64,000 bases of DNA, taken from contig NC_067291.1 of NCBI RefSeq assembly GCF_020740795.1, positions 17,331,780 through 17,395,779 on the forward strand, in the 5' to 3' direction. Source of the DNA: Apus apus. Lineage: Eukaryota > Chordata > Aves > Apodiformes > Apodidae. The position numbers were made by a program, and so were the translations under genes. Positions within the stretch are counted from its first letter, which is position 1, and every line of letters starts with the position of its first letter. Under the pieces are notes generated by a model. That model was not told the origin of the DNA. It ran no database searches and worked only from the letters and a program-made list of their open reading frames with translations. Of this stretch, positions 50,401-63,900 are shown piece by piece.

Positions 50401-53400
50401 TCAGCCTTTGCTAGCTAGGCTGGGTTTCCAGGTTCTGTATCAGGAAGCTGAGTATCTGGAAACGCAAGCAGTATTGGTGCTGCAGCAGCACACAGAAGCA
50501 CACAGAAGCTGGGAGTGCTCCAGATGTGACTGTAGTGAGGGAGTGCAGCTGTGGAGCAGTGCAGCACCCAGGCTGCCGCAGCCCAGGCATCCATGGGCTC
50601 CCCACTGCAGAACCTTTTCCCCTAGAAATACCATGTACCAGGAGTTCTGGTTTATTTGGTTTTTTTCCTCAATATCAACATTTATGGGCTGGAGGGATTT
50701 GTTAAGTTTTGGGTTAATTTTGTGATAAAATTAACTTTCAGAAAGATGAATGCACCACCAACAAAATAATTTCAGGGAGTTTGACAGTTTTCCAGACAGG
50801 ACATTGCCAAGATTTGCTTTGCACTTGGGAGCGAGCACAGGCACTGGACTTGTCAAAGGAGAGGAAATTCAGTACTTAGATCCTCTGTAGCCAGAGGACT
50901 TGACCCCAAAAGACTCTGTAGGTACTGAAGAAGCACATAAATTTAATGATGGGTAGGAGCCACTGAGATATTGATTTTCAGAGGGAAAAAGTCTTTCCAA
51001 TTCTCTAGCTTCATCCTGCTGACATACAAGAACCTGTATTAATTCTCAATAAAATTAAGAAAAGAATGAGGTGACTTTTATATGAAAAAGCCTGTAACTA
51101 CAATAGATACTGACCATGAATATAAATGGGAACATATACAAAATTAGGCCAAGCAAATTAGCTGGCGCTAAAAGCCTTGATATAGCCAGCACATGCCAAA
51201 TGATACTCTGGAGAAATCTTGTAATTGCTTTAAGGATAGGCTCAAGATACTGTAAGTAAAAGCCACTCAATACAGAAGCAGAGTGCACAGCAGGCAGCTT
51301 CCAGGAATATCATCGTGTAGAAAATGCTTCTTTCCATCTCCATCTAGTGGGTCAAAGGAGCTATTGCTTTATCCCACGATGCTTTTATGGCATCGCGTGC
51401 GGAGATTTACCATCCTTACATAACAAGCCTTTTGCTTCCCTAATTCTTTCCCCACGGCTTTCTGCTATTCCCCGAGCTGCCTCTCTTGCCCTGTCTCTCT
51501 TTTCATAACAAGAGTGTTTCTCTAAGTTTCTCCATTTTGCTTAATGGTATTCAATGCACATTAGGGCCATTTTACAGTGAGATTTACGGCAATGTCGCAA
51601 ATAGAGAAAATAGTTGTAAAATAACCACGGACAACATTATAAAATAGCAATAAAATCAGCAATAATGCACAGCTGTGTATTTATGTCTGCCACCTGTTCA
51701 CTTTTTTTTTTTTTTTTTAAGCCACCTCTAATCAGATCAACCAGTTCAGCAAAGGAGTGATCTGATAAATGTTTCACATGAAAGCGAAGGTCCACATTTC
51801 ACGCAGCTCTCCCAGCCTTTATGCACAGACACAGAGAGTGCATTCAGGCACAGAAACAGAAAAGACACATCACCCATATTGCTCATGCACGACAGTTATC
51901 AAGTAACCATCTCTGCATGCAACACATGCACCAAAACATACATCCACACAGAGACATAAAAATATACATCTAATCACATGCTGATGGTACATATATCCAC
52001 CTGTTTTGGCATTCAGAGTCCTAACCTCCTGTTCCCAGACTGCAGTCTAAAGGTCCCATGTGGTACAAGCATTTCATGGCAGTCACCTGCAGAGAACTTT
52101 CTGGTCATTAGGATGACTGCTCTACGTAAGGAGAAAAAGATGTCATCTCCATATCACACCAGTCAGTGATGGTGACTGGCATATCCCCATCACCAGATGA
52201 TAACCAGCAGTTAAAGAGGGTCCAGCCCAGCAGCTCTCGTGTTGGGTGACAAGGGCTGAAGAATTATATAAACAGTGAAGCTGAAAGAGATTAGAGATTT
52301 TTCCTTTAGTCCAACTTCCAACCTGGAGCATCCATGATTGGCTGCACTTAATATTTCATCTCCAACTACGCCTTCTACTTAGCGCTGGGATGGTTTGCCA
52401 AAGACCATCCTTCTCCTTGAGCAGGTGAGAGTGGACTGAGACCACTTCACACAATTTGCAACTTGCTTTCCACCTCTGGCAAACATTTCTACATCCAACA
52501 CGGCAAAATAATTGCTGTGGGATGTGTGAACAGCCTGGTACATTTAGATATCCCAATTTGCTTTATGGATCATTTTGTGATGAACAAGGGCAGAACAGCC
52601 GCCTTGGGTAACATCCAACCAACAGTGATAAAAAGGAGCCCAGTGTGTTGTACCACCTAGGAGGAATGTGTGAAAGGGTCTGTCAGAAAACATTTGTATA
52701 AACTATCAATAACCTTTCTTGTGCAAACCACAAAATGTAATGGAAAGTGCATGGGCTGAATTTTAAATGTCCTATCCTGATGTAGTCACTGCTTTTGCAA
52801 AGCATTAACAGTTACACTTCAGGCAGTTCTGTTTGGATGATGCAGCTCTGCCTGTAAACGATGCTGCCTGGTTAACACATGTTTTTAACAGTCACCTTTG
52901 AATTAGGAGGCATTTTTCATTGCACAGAGACCCAGTGGGCAAAACATGAGAAGACACTGCAAGTGAAAGCAAGTGTAGAGCTGGTGAAAAGTTGCAACTT
53001 AAATGCAGTTTTAACTGAACAACATTTCTTATGACAAGGGCCTGCTTTCTGTGAAAAAAGATGCTTCAGCAGGGATGCAGTGAGCAGGTTTTGTGCTCTC
53101 TCAGTGTTCCACCTGCCAGGTTTTCTGGTTCCAAATCCAGCTTCCATGATCCATCAGAGCCGTCTACCCATGATGTGATGGCAGTGTCTCATTGGAAAGC
53201 AAGTCCCCACAGGGAAGAGAATGGGAGCATCCAGCACCTGAATTACATCTCTTCTGAATTTCAGTCTTAAACATTTTTAAATACCCCAGCATTTTAGTTT
53301 TACTCCTTTCTGTTGTGTATATTTTCATTTTTATCAGAAGGCTTCAGATTGTCCAAGTTCAGTAAAACTCAACCTCTTCCAGCCAAGAGGCACAGAAACA

Positions 53401-55660
53401 ATTCCATCTTAGTTAAACAATAATGATACTACCACACAGCAAAATACCATATGAAAGAAACCACTTGAAGCCATATTAGCCCTGATTTTATTAATCACTC
53501 AGGCTGCAGGACCATTAACAAACCCTTTCCTCTCTTTGCTCCTCAATTCACCCACCCCTGTCCTGGGCATAATGAAGTTTTCTCTAACTCACAACCTTTG
53601 AGGCTAAATACATTAATAACTGTAAAATACTCTTTCCTCAGTAGCTAGATGAAAAGGATATCGAAATTAGAACAATGTATACAAGATTATTGTAACAGGG
53701 ATGATAGGAAAACCCTTGTGGAAGGCCACTGGATAAAGTCATTCACTGAAGACCCTAAAGCTATTAATGAGCGTCTCATCTTGTACAGCTTCTCCAACTA
53801 ATATGAGATGGTGAAAAAAAGGAATATCAGGCTTTTGTGGATCAAAGCCTGAAGGAAAATCTTTGCTTATCAGAAGTTCTGCAGGTCAAAATGGAATAAA
53901 GAATCTTCATCAATCGCAAGCAAATAATTCAAATAATTCAAAGGTGAAAGACAAGTAACTGAGGACCCATCCAAATTACACAGAGCAAAAGATCCTTCAT
54001 CATGTGGTGATCCTTCTCATGGTTGTCACAAGTATTCCTTTATCTGATGGTTTCTAAGGAAAAGAGCAGGATCAATTCTGGCAAAGAAATCTCTACTCCG
54101 CAGTTGAATTTTCAAAGCTACGATAGATCATATGGACACTGTATAGAAATGAAAAGAAGGTCAGGAAACACATGCAGCCTAGAAGTTAGTGTTGCATTTG
54201 AGATGCATGAAGGATCAAGCAATGATAAGCTGGATATGGTGTTGAAGTTAATAGGAAAGTACACAAAGCAATAATGAAGCACATACTTCAAAAGCATGAC
54301 CCCCTCCTGTCCACAAAGGCACACAAATTAAGACTGAAGTTTGCAGTAAAGGTTGAGAGAAGTGTATGTGTGCAGTAAGGGTGGATGCAGAAATTAAAAC
54401 CCACCATTTTCTACTATTTAAATGTCATCATTCAAAATCTGTAGAAGAAAAGAAATCCACCTCAATGCTTCCAACAAGAGCTTTCTTAATGCAAAAACAT
54501 TTGATGTTTTTATTTCCTTTTCAAATTTCAAATTTTTATAGCATCTTAAAAGTTTCAGACAGGTCATTTCTGCACAAAATTAGTTCACTGGGACTGTGAG
54601 CAGTTCAAGGTGCATTAAAAAATCAGTCAATTAATGAATCAATTTTGCCAAAGCCCCTAGTCTTTAAATACCATTCCTTAAGTGGAGAGAGAGTGACCTG
54701 ACCAATTTTAGCCACCTACTACAGACAACTCCTGCTCTTTGGTGCTACCTCTTGTGCACACTAGACCACAGTCACCACTGGGCTGGTATGAACAGAGCAT
54801 GGAAGACGGCTTAACTGTCCACAAAGTGGATGAGAATAAGGACACTTAATCCTGAGTTCCACAGCCTGCTAACACCAGTGATAAAGTACAGCTTGCAACA
54901 ACATGCTGCTTCAAGTTAGCAAATCACACATTTATTGCTGTTTTATTTGGCTGCTGCAGAGGGAGGCATTTAAAAGCTTAGGTCAATATCAACCATTTTT
55001 AGAAGCTACAGACATCTGCAGTGAAGTGGAGCTTCAGCTGCAAACTCAGCTCTTCAGAGTCAGGCCATCAACACAGTTCCCCAGACAGACACCCAAAAGT
55101 GGAGGCACTCAAGCCCAAGAGTTGGAATAGTTGGTCCAGGTGTTTATTTCTCCCCAGCTCTCCCAGTTTTGTTTTCTAAGCCCAGAAGGTAGACCCTGAG
55201 GGAAGGAAAAAACTAACAACTTTGACACACACCAAGGACCTGCTTCACCTTTGCTTCACACCAGCTTTCTGTGCCACTGCAATTCAGTAAAAAAACTGCA
55301 TGGGTCAGACCTGGGATTTTTATTAGGGAGCTAGCTGGCTGGTTACTTCTAAAACAAAATAAAATATGAAGTTTTTTGTTACACTTCTGCCATTGTGGCA
55401 GAAAACTCAGAGAATTGTCTTCAGAGCAGGCCTGAAAGGATTAGATCTATGCCTGGTGCAAAGTCACAATGCTGCTGAAGGCAACGGAGTCTGGATCTGC
55501 CCTTCGGACTGCAGAGATGACTTAACTCAGATCACCTTCATCCTACTCCTTAGCTCCTTCTCCACTACATTTTTTCCCACCTTGTCAAAAGCTACAACTT
55601 TTGTCTAGTCAGAAGAAGCCAAAGTTCACAGTTCCCCTTATGGAATGGTTCAGCCAAAGC

Positions 55661-55694
55661 AAAAAAAAAAAAAAAAAAAGGAAAAAAAAAAAAA
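55661..55694. repeat. Poly(A)-rich tract
   Basis: Nineteen A, two G, then thirteen A and a short GAAA microsatellite. It could be the tail of an old retroposed copy, but no source sequence is recognisable on its 5' side. Confidence 0.8.
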
Positions 55695-55965
55695 GAAAGA
55701 AAGAGAAAATTAACTTGTTTTCCATTTTTTCCCTCTGGTAACTTCTCATCGCACATTGGATTGTCTCCAAAGTCCTGTCCTGAAGAGCTATCATTTGCAA
55801 GCATGTCAGAAACATAAGAAATACCTCCAACCATCCTGAGGCACCAAGGAGTCAACGTGACAGATTTAGATTTCAATGAACTTGATGTGTCCCCATTGCC
55901 AGGGTTGTGACATGGACGCAGAACTCAAGGCCAGTAAAACTCAATGAAACTCGGTGTAACCCACA

Positions 55966-55968
<3 letters not shown>

Positions 55969-55997
<29 letters not shown>
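55969..55997. repeat. A29 homopolymer
   Basis: An uninterrupted run of 29 A follows CCACATGT. It is the longest homopolymer in the window. The upstream 300 bp shows no gene similarity or AATAAA, so a processed pseudogene is not supported. Confidence 0.9.
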
Positions 55998-55999
<2 letters not shown>

Positions 56000-57812
56000 A
56001 AGAGGAAAGGACAGGATTACTCAGCAAAGAGGGGAGAAAAGTTTTCTGAGAACTGCTATCAAAAGCCACCACACACCCTGCAATCTATCACATACACCAA
56101 GGTGTCAGTAGTAGCATGGACTTGCTGTCACTTCCCCGTAGCTGCAGCTCTGACTCCATAAAGTCCCTCTCCTTCTTTTCCACTTAATCAGGAACCTTAA
56201 CCACACGAAGTAAACAATGATCCTAGTCTAATTTGCAAGGCTTAGCTAAGATCTGTCTATATGTAAGTGCAATGTCAGGGTATTTGCTATAGGTATTAAG
56301 ACAGTTAGTCATCTCTGGTGCTGAGCCTACAGCAATATTTCTACAACTTCAAAGGCCCTTACTGAGAATTATATCTTTTGCCTAATTAAATCAGGATATA
56401 ATGTAACAAAGTTGTTGGGTTTTTTTCTTCTCTTCCTTGAGTTCCTGCTTTCATAACCTAATCAGGCATTTTACTGGGTGAAACATCTTTATTAAGTCTC
56501 TCATTTCTCAGCCACACGATACAAAAACAGGATGATAATTGAGGCTGCATAATTGATGTGCGCAATGACAGAATATAGAAAAGGGCTCCATTAGCCAGGT
56601 CACATCATTAGCATACATTACGTTCAACAAGATTGCTCTCTTCACCTCCTATTTATTAATGGGTTAATCCAGTCCCATCAGCCTGAATACATCATTGTTT
56701 AGGTCCTTTCCTGTAAGATACAGTAGCTCACTTCTACATTAGGAAAGAATTGCTGCCAAGGGCAATAAAATCCCGTAAGTGTCAGCGTTGCAATGGAGCT
56801 GTTTGCAATTCTCCCTTCCCTTAAAAGCCAAGGCAGCAATAAAGTCTGCAGCACCAACCCATCCTCAGCAGCACAGGCATAACGAGAGAGGGAACTCCTG
56901 CAGGGACACGTGGGGGTTGTTGCCATATCAAACCACACCTGGACTCCTTGAATGGTCTCCTCTAGTCTGTTTGTGACTTCTTGTCTTGGCTACCACGTTT
57001 CTCAACAAGAGGGAGTTGATTTTCTTTCACACTGTCATTGACACAGAGCACTATTAGCTTCTGTATCAAAAGAAACTCAAAGCTAAAATGAGCTTATATG
57101 TGCTCTGCCCCCAACTGCGGCGAGGATACCTAGTTACAGCACTGACTACTGGTTTGGGTGAATCTGCCCAAAGAATTTGCTATGGGGTTGAATCCAGCTG
57201 CCCATCATCCCAAAAGCCCTGGAAGAGTTCACACCTGCTAGCACTGATGCAAAGGTGAAGCCTGGTCTCCCACAGTGCTCTGCTAGCTGCTGGAGTGAAA
57301 AGCTGTTCCTGAAGCTAAACCAGAAAAACCTTTAGGTGCTGAAGGAGGGCTCTCTTCTTGGTTATATCGTGGCCCTAGAGAAACTGGTCTTATAAATTTG
57401 GTATTTAATTAGGTGTCTTAAGTTAACCTGTATGAATACCCAAGATATATTCACTAAGCACCAGTTTCCAAAGAATATCTGGCATTAGAGGAAAAGTTCT
57501 GCTGTCACAAGCAAAAGATGAAATGGGATTCCTAACCCAGGACTGCTGGCCAGTCTCCTCCTTGTCCAAAGCCCAGTTACAAAGTCCCTTGGGACTTCAA
57601 ACCTGGCAATTCAGAGTCAAGCCCTGGCCAATCAAAATGTTCATTCCTGGGTTAACTTTTTGCAATAACTTGTGCATGATGTCCCAAACTGCTATTATTA
57701 CTGTACCTGTTTGGTTTATTGTTTTAGCACATGCAGAGATAAACTCAGCTCAGAGCTCCCTCGTGCTAGACATGATCTGGGTAACCAGATGAAGGACAGA
57801 AAAAAAAAAGCT

Positions 57813-57940
57813 CTATTATTCCCATTTTACACGTAGGTTGAAAAAAACCATGACTTGTCTAGTCACATAGAGAATCTATAAAAGGAAGGAAGTGAATTGT
57901 GATTGCAGCCATTGTAGCCATGCTCCTTACCTGTGCTAAT
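57813..57940 (-). mobile_element. MIR-like SINE remnant
   Basis: The order ATTATTCCCATTTTACACGT, GACTTGTCTAGTCACATAGA, GGAAGTGAATTGTGATTGCA and CATGCTCCTTACC tracks the conserved MIR segment (ATTATCCCCATTTTACAGATG, then ACTTGCCCAAGGTCACACAG, then the GGAACTGGGATT-like region, then CATGCTCTT). The strand label is tentative because several related SINEs carry this block in either orientation. Confidence 0.5.
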
Positions 57941-60900
57941 TAATCTGCCTCAAGGCAATAATTATCCACCTCTTCTCCTGGCCTATCATGCCCCCCTCCT
58001 CCAGTAACAGAACCAGTGAGGCCAATCTTTCAGCTTAGACACGAGGCACTTACTGTTCCTTCAGGAAGAAAACAGTCTTTGTAAATTGACTTTTTCTTAT
58101 TCTGGGAATCTGCAGATCAAGCTACTGCACTGCCTGTCTGAGTGACATCTCTACAACACAGAGCCTACCAAGACCACACAGCTAATCACTGCTGCCAGGT
58201 GCACTTCTGCCTAACAGTGCAGCTACTTGAGTGGAGTAGACGCACAAGCCATTCTCATTTTCATATCTCATTCAAAAGATGTCACAGAAAGACTTCTGCA
58301 CTCAAAGCTTGTGATGCATCAATATATGTACTAGCGTATCATCATCAGTACTGTGGCTGAGACATGAACATAATCAATCTGCTGTGTTGGATCTCTCAGA
58401 CATGTTCAAGTTATGTTAATAAGACAGCAGGTTGTCAGCTTTTCTGGTGAAGTACCAGTGTCTTTTTTTTAACACCTAATAGTAGCAATTCAAGTTCAGA
58501 AGCTCTGGAATAAAATAAATGTTTTTCTCTCTTAACTAGCCTTTCACTCATATTCCTATTCTTTTCTTAGAGTTGGTATGGGATACAGCACAAAATAATT
58601 ATTCTGAAGATCTCCACTACAGCAAAGTTCTCATAATAACAAGCAAATGGAGCTTTCCAGCTATCCAAGATAGTGAATTAAACCATATACCATCCACAAA
58701 AGTCTTCAAGTGCCATTCTAAAGTAAAAAGGAATTTATACAGTCTTGTTTTAAATGGAGCAGGCATTGTCATTCCAGCCAGTATAAATAGGGAAAAGAAG
58801 ATCAAACATCTGCTTTGTTGCTGGACCCTCTCCTCTAGTCCATCACAAAATTAATATAACTGTTTTGCTACAAAAATAGTCTCCTACATTCAGCTGGTTT
58901 ATATTTGGTTTTAGTGTGCAACATTTAAATAATTTTTATTCTGGTTTTGATCAAAAATCGTTCATATCCAAAACCAAATAAATCTTCACCAAAAGCACTC
59001 CCTGTGAAAACTCACTGATGATCAGACCTGAAATAGCAATCAGCATGAAATGGCACTGCCTGATTTCACTCTTCAACCTGGGTGTGTTGCTTCAGCTCCC
59101 TGCCTAGGCCAGCTGATGGCAAGGGCATTGCCCCAGGGCTGCCCAGCACCATCCACACCTGAGTCACTCCTGCACTTCACTGACCAAGCACTCCCTTGAC
59201 ACTCAAACTGCAGCCCCTGCTCTGGTTTTAGACAGGATTTACTCAGCAAATTCTGACTGGTTTGCATGGCAGGTGGCCCAGGGACTGACTGAAAAAAATC
59301 AGAATCTGGAGATTTGGCTTGTCCTGGAAAGGGCAGCTCAGGGTGATAACTGCCAGTCCTGACTGAGTAACTGTCATCACCGACAGAGCTGTATGCAGCA
59401 GAAAAGAGGGAGGCTGGATGCACAGCTCCATCTGCCTTCTCCCCACTTTGAAAGAAGCAACCAAGCCTGGTTGTTTTCCCCTGCGTGCAAGACCCCATGT
59501 ACTCACATCCTAGAGATGCCTATGAGGTGCTGGGATTTCTTACTCCCACACTGAGTCAGATTTTAGTCCTGAGGAGAGTGGTTTTAATCTCTGGTAAGGT
59601 CAGCAGAGCTTACCCAGAGAAATGAGGGAAAGGGCTCTTTTAATTGCATTAATTATGATACATTCTCTTTTGTTTCTGATGACTGTTGCATTTTAGGATC
59701 CAGAAATGGTATCACTGAATTTTAATCAGAGATCTGAACAAGCTACTGAAATATGATTAGTTTTTCTATCTGACACTGTGATTACTGCTTAGGAGACATC
59801 TGCTGTTGCATAAAATCAAATCTTCCTTTTCTGTCTTCCATTGTTTCAACATGGGAAGCTTTCCTCTTTTTTCAGAGTAGGTGGAGACAACCTCAAGAAA
59901 CACCCATGCAAGAGAGAGTGGCCTAGCCTGTAGCACCTCCAAGAACCCTCCATCACGTGGTCTTCGCCCTTTGTAAGACCCCTAAGCTGACAGATTGTAC
60001 AGGGAGAAGAAAGGATGGGGCCCTGCTCTGTCTTGCAGTGGGGCTGCCAACTCTTCCCTCAGCTCTTCTCACTCTCCTGGTGACACCTGGTCACAGGTAT
60101 CCCCTGAAGAGCCAACAACTGGGTCTCCATTCCTGCCTGCATGTGCTGCCCAATGCTCCTTCAAAACAAAATCTGTCGCTCTCATCTGTGCAGGTGAAAA
60201 GGCCTTTTTCAGGATTACTCCATCAGAGGGCAGGTGGTGGCTTCAGGCCAGGCATTAAAAGCCTGATCTTGTGAGGTGCTGATCTCAACTGGGGTTGAGG
60301 GCAGCACTCGGCACCTTGCAAAGCCAGGATCCAGAAGCTAAAGGTAGCAGCAGAGGGGGGAGAGAAGAAGAGAAAAAAAGAAAAAAAAAAAAGGTAATAT
60401 TTTCACATCTGACCTCAAAGCTGCTGGGACTGCTGTGAGGTATTTTTCCCACTCAGGTTAGTCTGTTCTAAAAGGCTGTGGGCATCAAAGAGAAAACATT
60501 AAAAAAAAAAATCTTTCTTCCACTCGCCTGCATTTTGCCTGTAATAGGTCTCCCACTTACACTGTTATTTTTTCCCCCCTCATCTCACCACAGAACAGAG
60601 GACGACTGCTCACAAGGCTCATTAATATGCATAAAGTGCAGTATAATTAGTTGCCACAGGTAACCCTTCTATAACTGTGTGAATTGAGCTAATGTGCAAA
60701 TATATGAAGCACTGCAAGTAGGATGGTGTAAGTAAAAGTCCCCCATTTCATAAAAGAAAATATTTGAATAATATGCAAATGCACTGGATGTTATTAACAG
60801 GATGTCAAGGTTTGACAGTCCATGTTATTGTGGAAATAAATGAGTTTTGACACAAATAACTTAGATATGCATTGATTTTTTGAGCAAATGTTGTAATGAG

Positions 60901-63900
60901 ATGTTCTGTATTGTAGTGCAGGTTTATACAGATTTTGATGACTATTAGGGGAAAACATAACAGTGGATCAATTATTAATGTATTCATTAATATGCTCCAA
61001 TGTGTAACAATAATTATTTTCTTTCTTTTCTCCCACCCCCCTTTAAAATGCAGTTCCTCTTGCATTTTTAATATACCTGCTTGAAAGTATACAGAGCAGA
61101 GTCAATAAGCATTCAAATCAAAGATGCCTGGAAAGATGAAATTATTCCAAAATTAAAAGAGACTGTACCTAACAGCCACAGACAAACAATATAGAAATGC
61201 TCCTTATATGCTGAATTTCTTCATTATAACTCCCTGGAGGAGAAACTCCTTCTGCTCTTTCAAGGAACCCAGTTTACATGCCGGAGCCCATTGTCAGGTC
61301 AACACTTCCTAATGTTGGTCAGGGAGCTTATGCGAATTTCCACTGTGCTGGCATTTGCTCCTGAGAGGCAGAGGAAAGATGCATCCAGAAAGCATTCAAT
61401 GCCTAAGGACAAACAGCTGCTGAAATAGCCTGCTGGCCAAGTTCACCAACAGGGGAATCTGCAGTTGATCTATTCTGTTGAACCTGCCAGATGTCCCTAT
61501 TTTGTGCCATCTCGTCCTGATTTCTAAAAGGATTGTCACAGAGTCCCAGTAGGTGTTTTGGAGTCCTGCACAGAAGGACTGTCAGAGCCCTCCTTGCCAC
61601 ACTGACTGCCACATTTCAAAGAGAGCTCCAAAGGGCATTAGAGTGTGGAAGGCAACAGGCATGTCAGCACAGGCAGCCCAGCAGCAAGAAATCCTGAGCT
61701 GATGGAAAGTGGTACAGATTTAGCTTGACTCATTTTGGCTTTCCTGCAACACTGTTTCCATAATACTGGACTTGCACAGTCTTTTCCACTGGTGCAAAGA
61801 TGATGCAGTAGGTATTAAACACTCCTTCACTACAGTGACCACAGGAAGGTGTCCTGAAAGGCCATTCATTTTTAAGGATAAAGATAAATGACTGAGCCTT
61901 CATTTCATTAAGATACTAATTTATCTGTCCCTTCAAAAAACTTATCTGTGCAGTAAATTGTACTGATTTGTAGGATCTTCTCTAATATTCTCAGGTTAAG
62001 ATGTTATGGCCTTAAAAGGTTAGACCATAACAGTATCAGACAAAGAAGTGAAGTAGTATTTCTGGGCAAACTTTTCCCCAGTCATTTTATAAACAGTAAC
62101 AAAGCTGCAGTTGAAGGTGGCCATCTTAAGAGAAGTAGTCAAGCTTTTGAGTCTTGTCCTTGGCACTGTGCCAAGAGAAACTGGGTGATTTGGGGGGTGG
62201 TCAAGAGAAGTTCTTCTCTCAGGTTAAACTGGCAAGTCCCATGGAGGGTTTTTTGGCTTATGAAAAATGGGCACAATCCGTTTCTTGGGTCACCCAAAAA
62301 TGTACTTTGCAAAATCCCCCAACTTTGCAGGAATACAGAACACAAAGAGCTCAGTCCCTCCAGTAATATTTCTGCCACATAGGAGAGAAACTCCTTGCTG
62401 CTCAGTATTAAAGTTTGTTAAAAGGCACTGGGAAAGATGTTCTGGCCTGTACAGTGTGGAGGCAAGTGAAGATGTTCTGTTGACCTTTCTCCATAATAGA
62501 TGGGATTTATCTCACTTCAGCTCAGTTTAACTGTCTCTTGTCTCTACTGATTTATCCTAAATAACTAACCACACCTCCAGTAGCCCTCTTCCTCTCTCTC
62601 AAATGGCAGTAGCTGAAGCCTGGGTGAATAGCTCAAATTTGATGCCAACTTTCAGACAAGTTCCTTCTATGGCTGCTGAACTCAATGATCTAGCAACTTC
62701 CAAGACACTTGTAAGACCGGGGAACTGGGGCAAGGAAGTATCTTTAAGCTGATGGACTAGGGTTAAAAAATACTGTACAGTTATGTAAACGGATTAGTTC
62801 ATCAGGAGCTTTACACTTGTTACACTTCCTCAGATTCTAATCCGAGAAAGAATACCCTTGGAATTCCAAAAGTTTTGCCACAATGCTACCAGAGTGGCCA
62901 TACTGCCTACTCAGTTCTGCAATGGGAACCACAATGACGAGGTTCAGTTCATTTTAAACTATGACATGAACAAGTAAATGCTGGAAGCAAGGAGGGAAAA
63001 TAAAATCATAGAACTCACCTAAGTATGGATACCCCAAGTCCTGGAAGTGAAAAAGGAACTCCAACACCAGACTTAAAATTGTGGCTAGAATCACAGGTCT
63101 AGAAGAAATAAGTAGCACGTTTGCTAACAGCATGCACATCATGAACACTGGGACAGCTAGAGATTCACTGCTTAAAACACTCATTTTATACAGCCAATTA
63201 GCATGCTACCTAAACCATTATCTAGCATTACCGTGGGTATCACAGTGCACAATGAAGAGGTTCATGTAATTATAACACGATCCAGATGACCTTCTGTACC
63301 ACAGGCAATACATTGTGCCCCTTACACTGACTAATACTGGCCGACGGACCTGAGACAACCCTGATTTGTTAAGCTACAGGCAAGGTTTCAAAAGTGTTTC
63401 CAGCCTTCAAGCATCCGAAATAATAAGTCATTTGAGGTCTTGTGTTTTCGAGAACAGGTACTGATTTTCTGGGGCAGATTAGATGCCTGAACATTGAGGC
63501 TTTTGCTTTGGAGATAATAACTCTCTGATGGATTTTGCTCGCAGACAGTCACCGTCGCTAGGTAAGTGAATCTGAAAGCAGCATGAGTGTATAATTGACT
63601 TCACTCTGGGGTCTGCAGCTCAGCACAGCCACATCACCAAAGAACAGCGAGAAGCTTCATCTGCCAAGAAAAGGAAATATTTTCCTTAGCCCATAAAAAA
63701 ACAGTCCCCCCAAAACTGCAGGCTTTAAAACTCAAAGCCAGGTTTTCACACGTGACTTCTAAAGATAACAAACTCCCAACAAATCGTTCCCGCTTTCTCT
63801 TTGATATTGTAAAAATTCCAATATCACTCTCATATGCAGATGAAAATAAAGCTGTCTGTTCTTACTAATTCAAATACTTCTATAGGCATAGCTTTTAATG

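Larger units (their letters stand above)
47441..57800. other. Intergenic sequence with A/T tracts, no supported gene
   Basis: No coding gene or structural RNA is recognised. Notable simple tracts are a T-run at about 51702-51719 and A-rich tracts at 55661-55694 and 55969-55997. The segments 51301-51700 and 56480-56700 are dense in transcription-factor-like words and appear in the findings as candidate conserved elements. Confidence 0.55.

Noticed and set aside
55907-56161. Frame with a poly-Lys run, considered as a retroposed gene
   Set aside because: The Lys run is just the A29 tract. Upstream residues match nothing recognised and there is no AATAAA before the tract.
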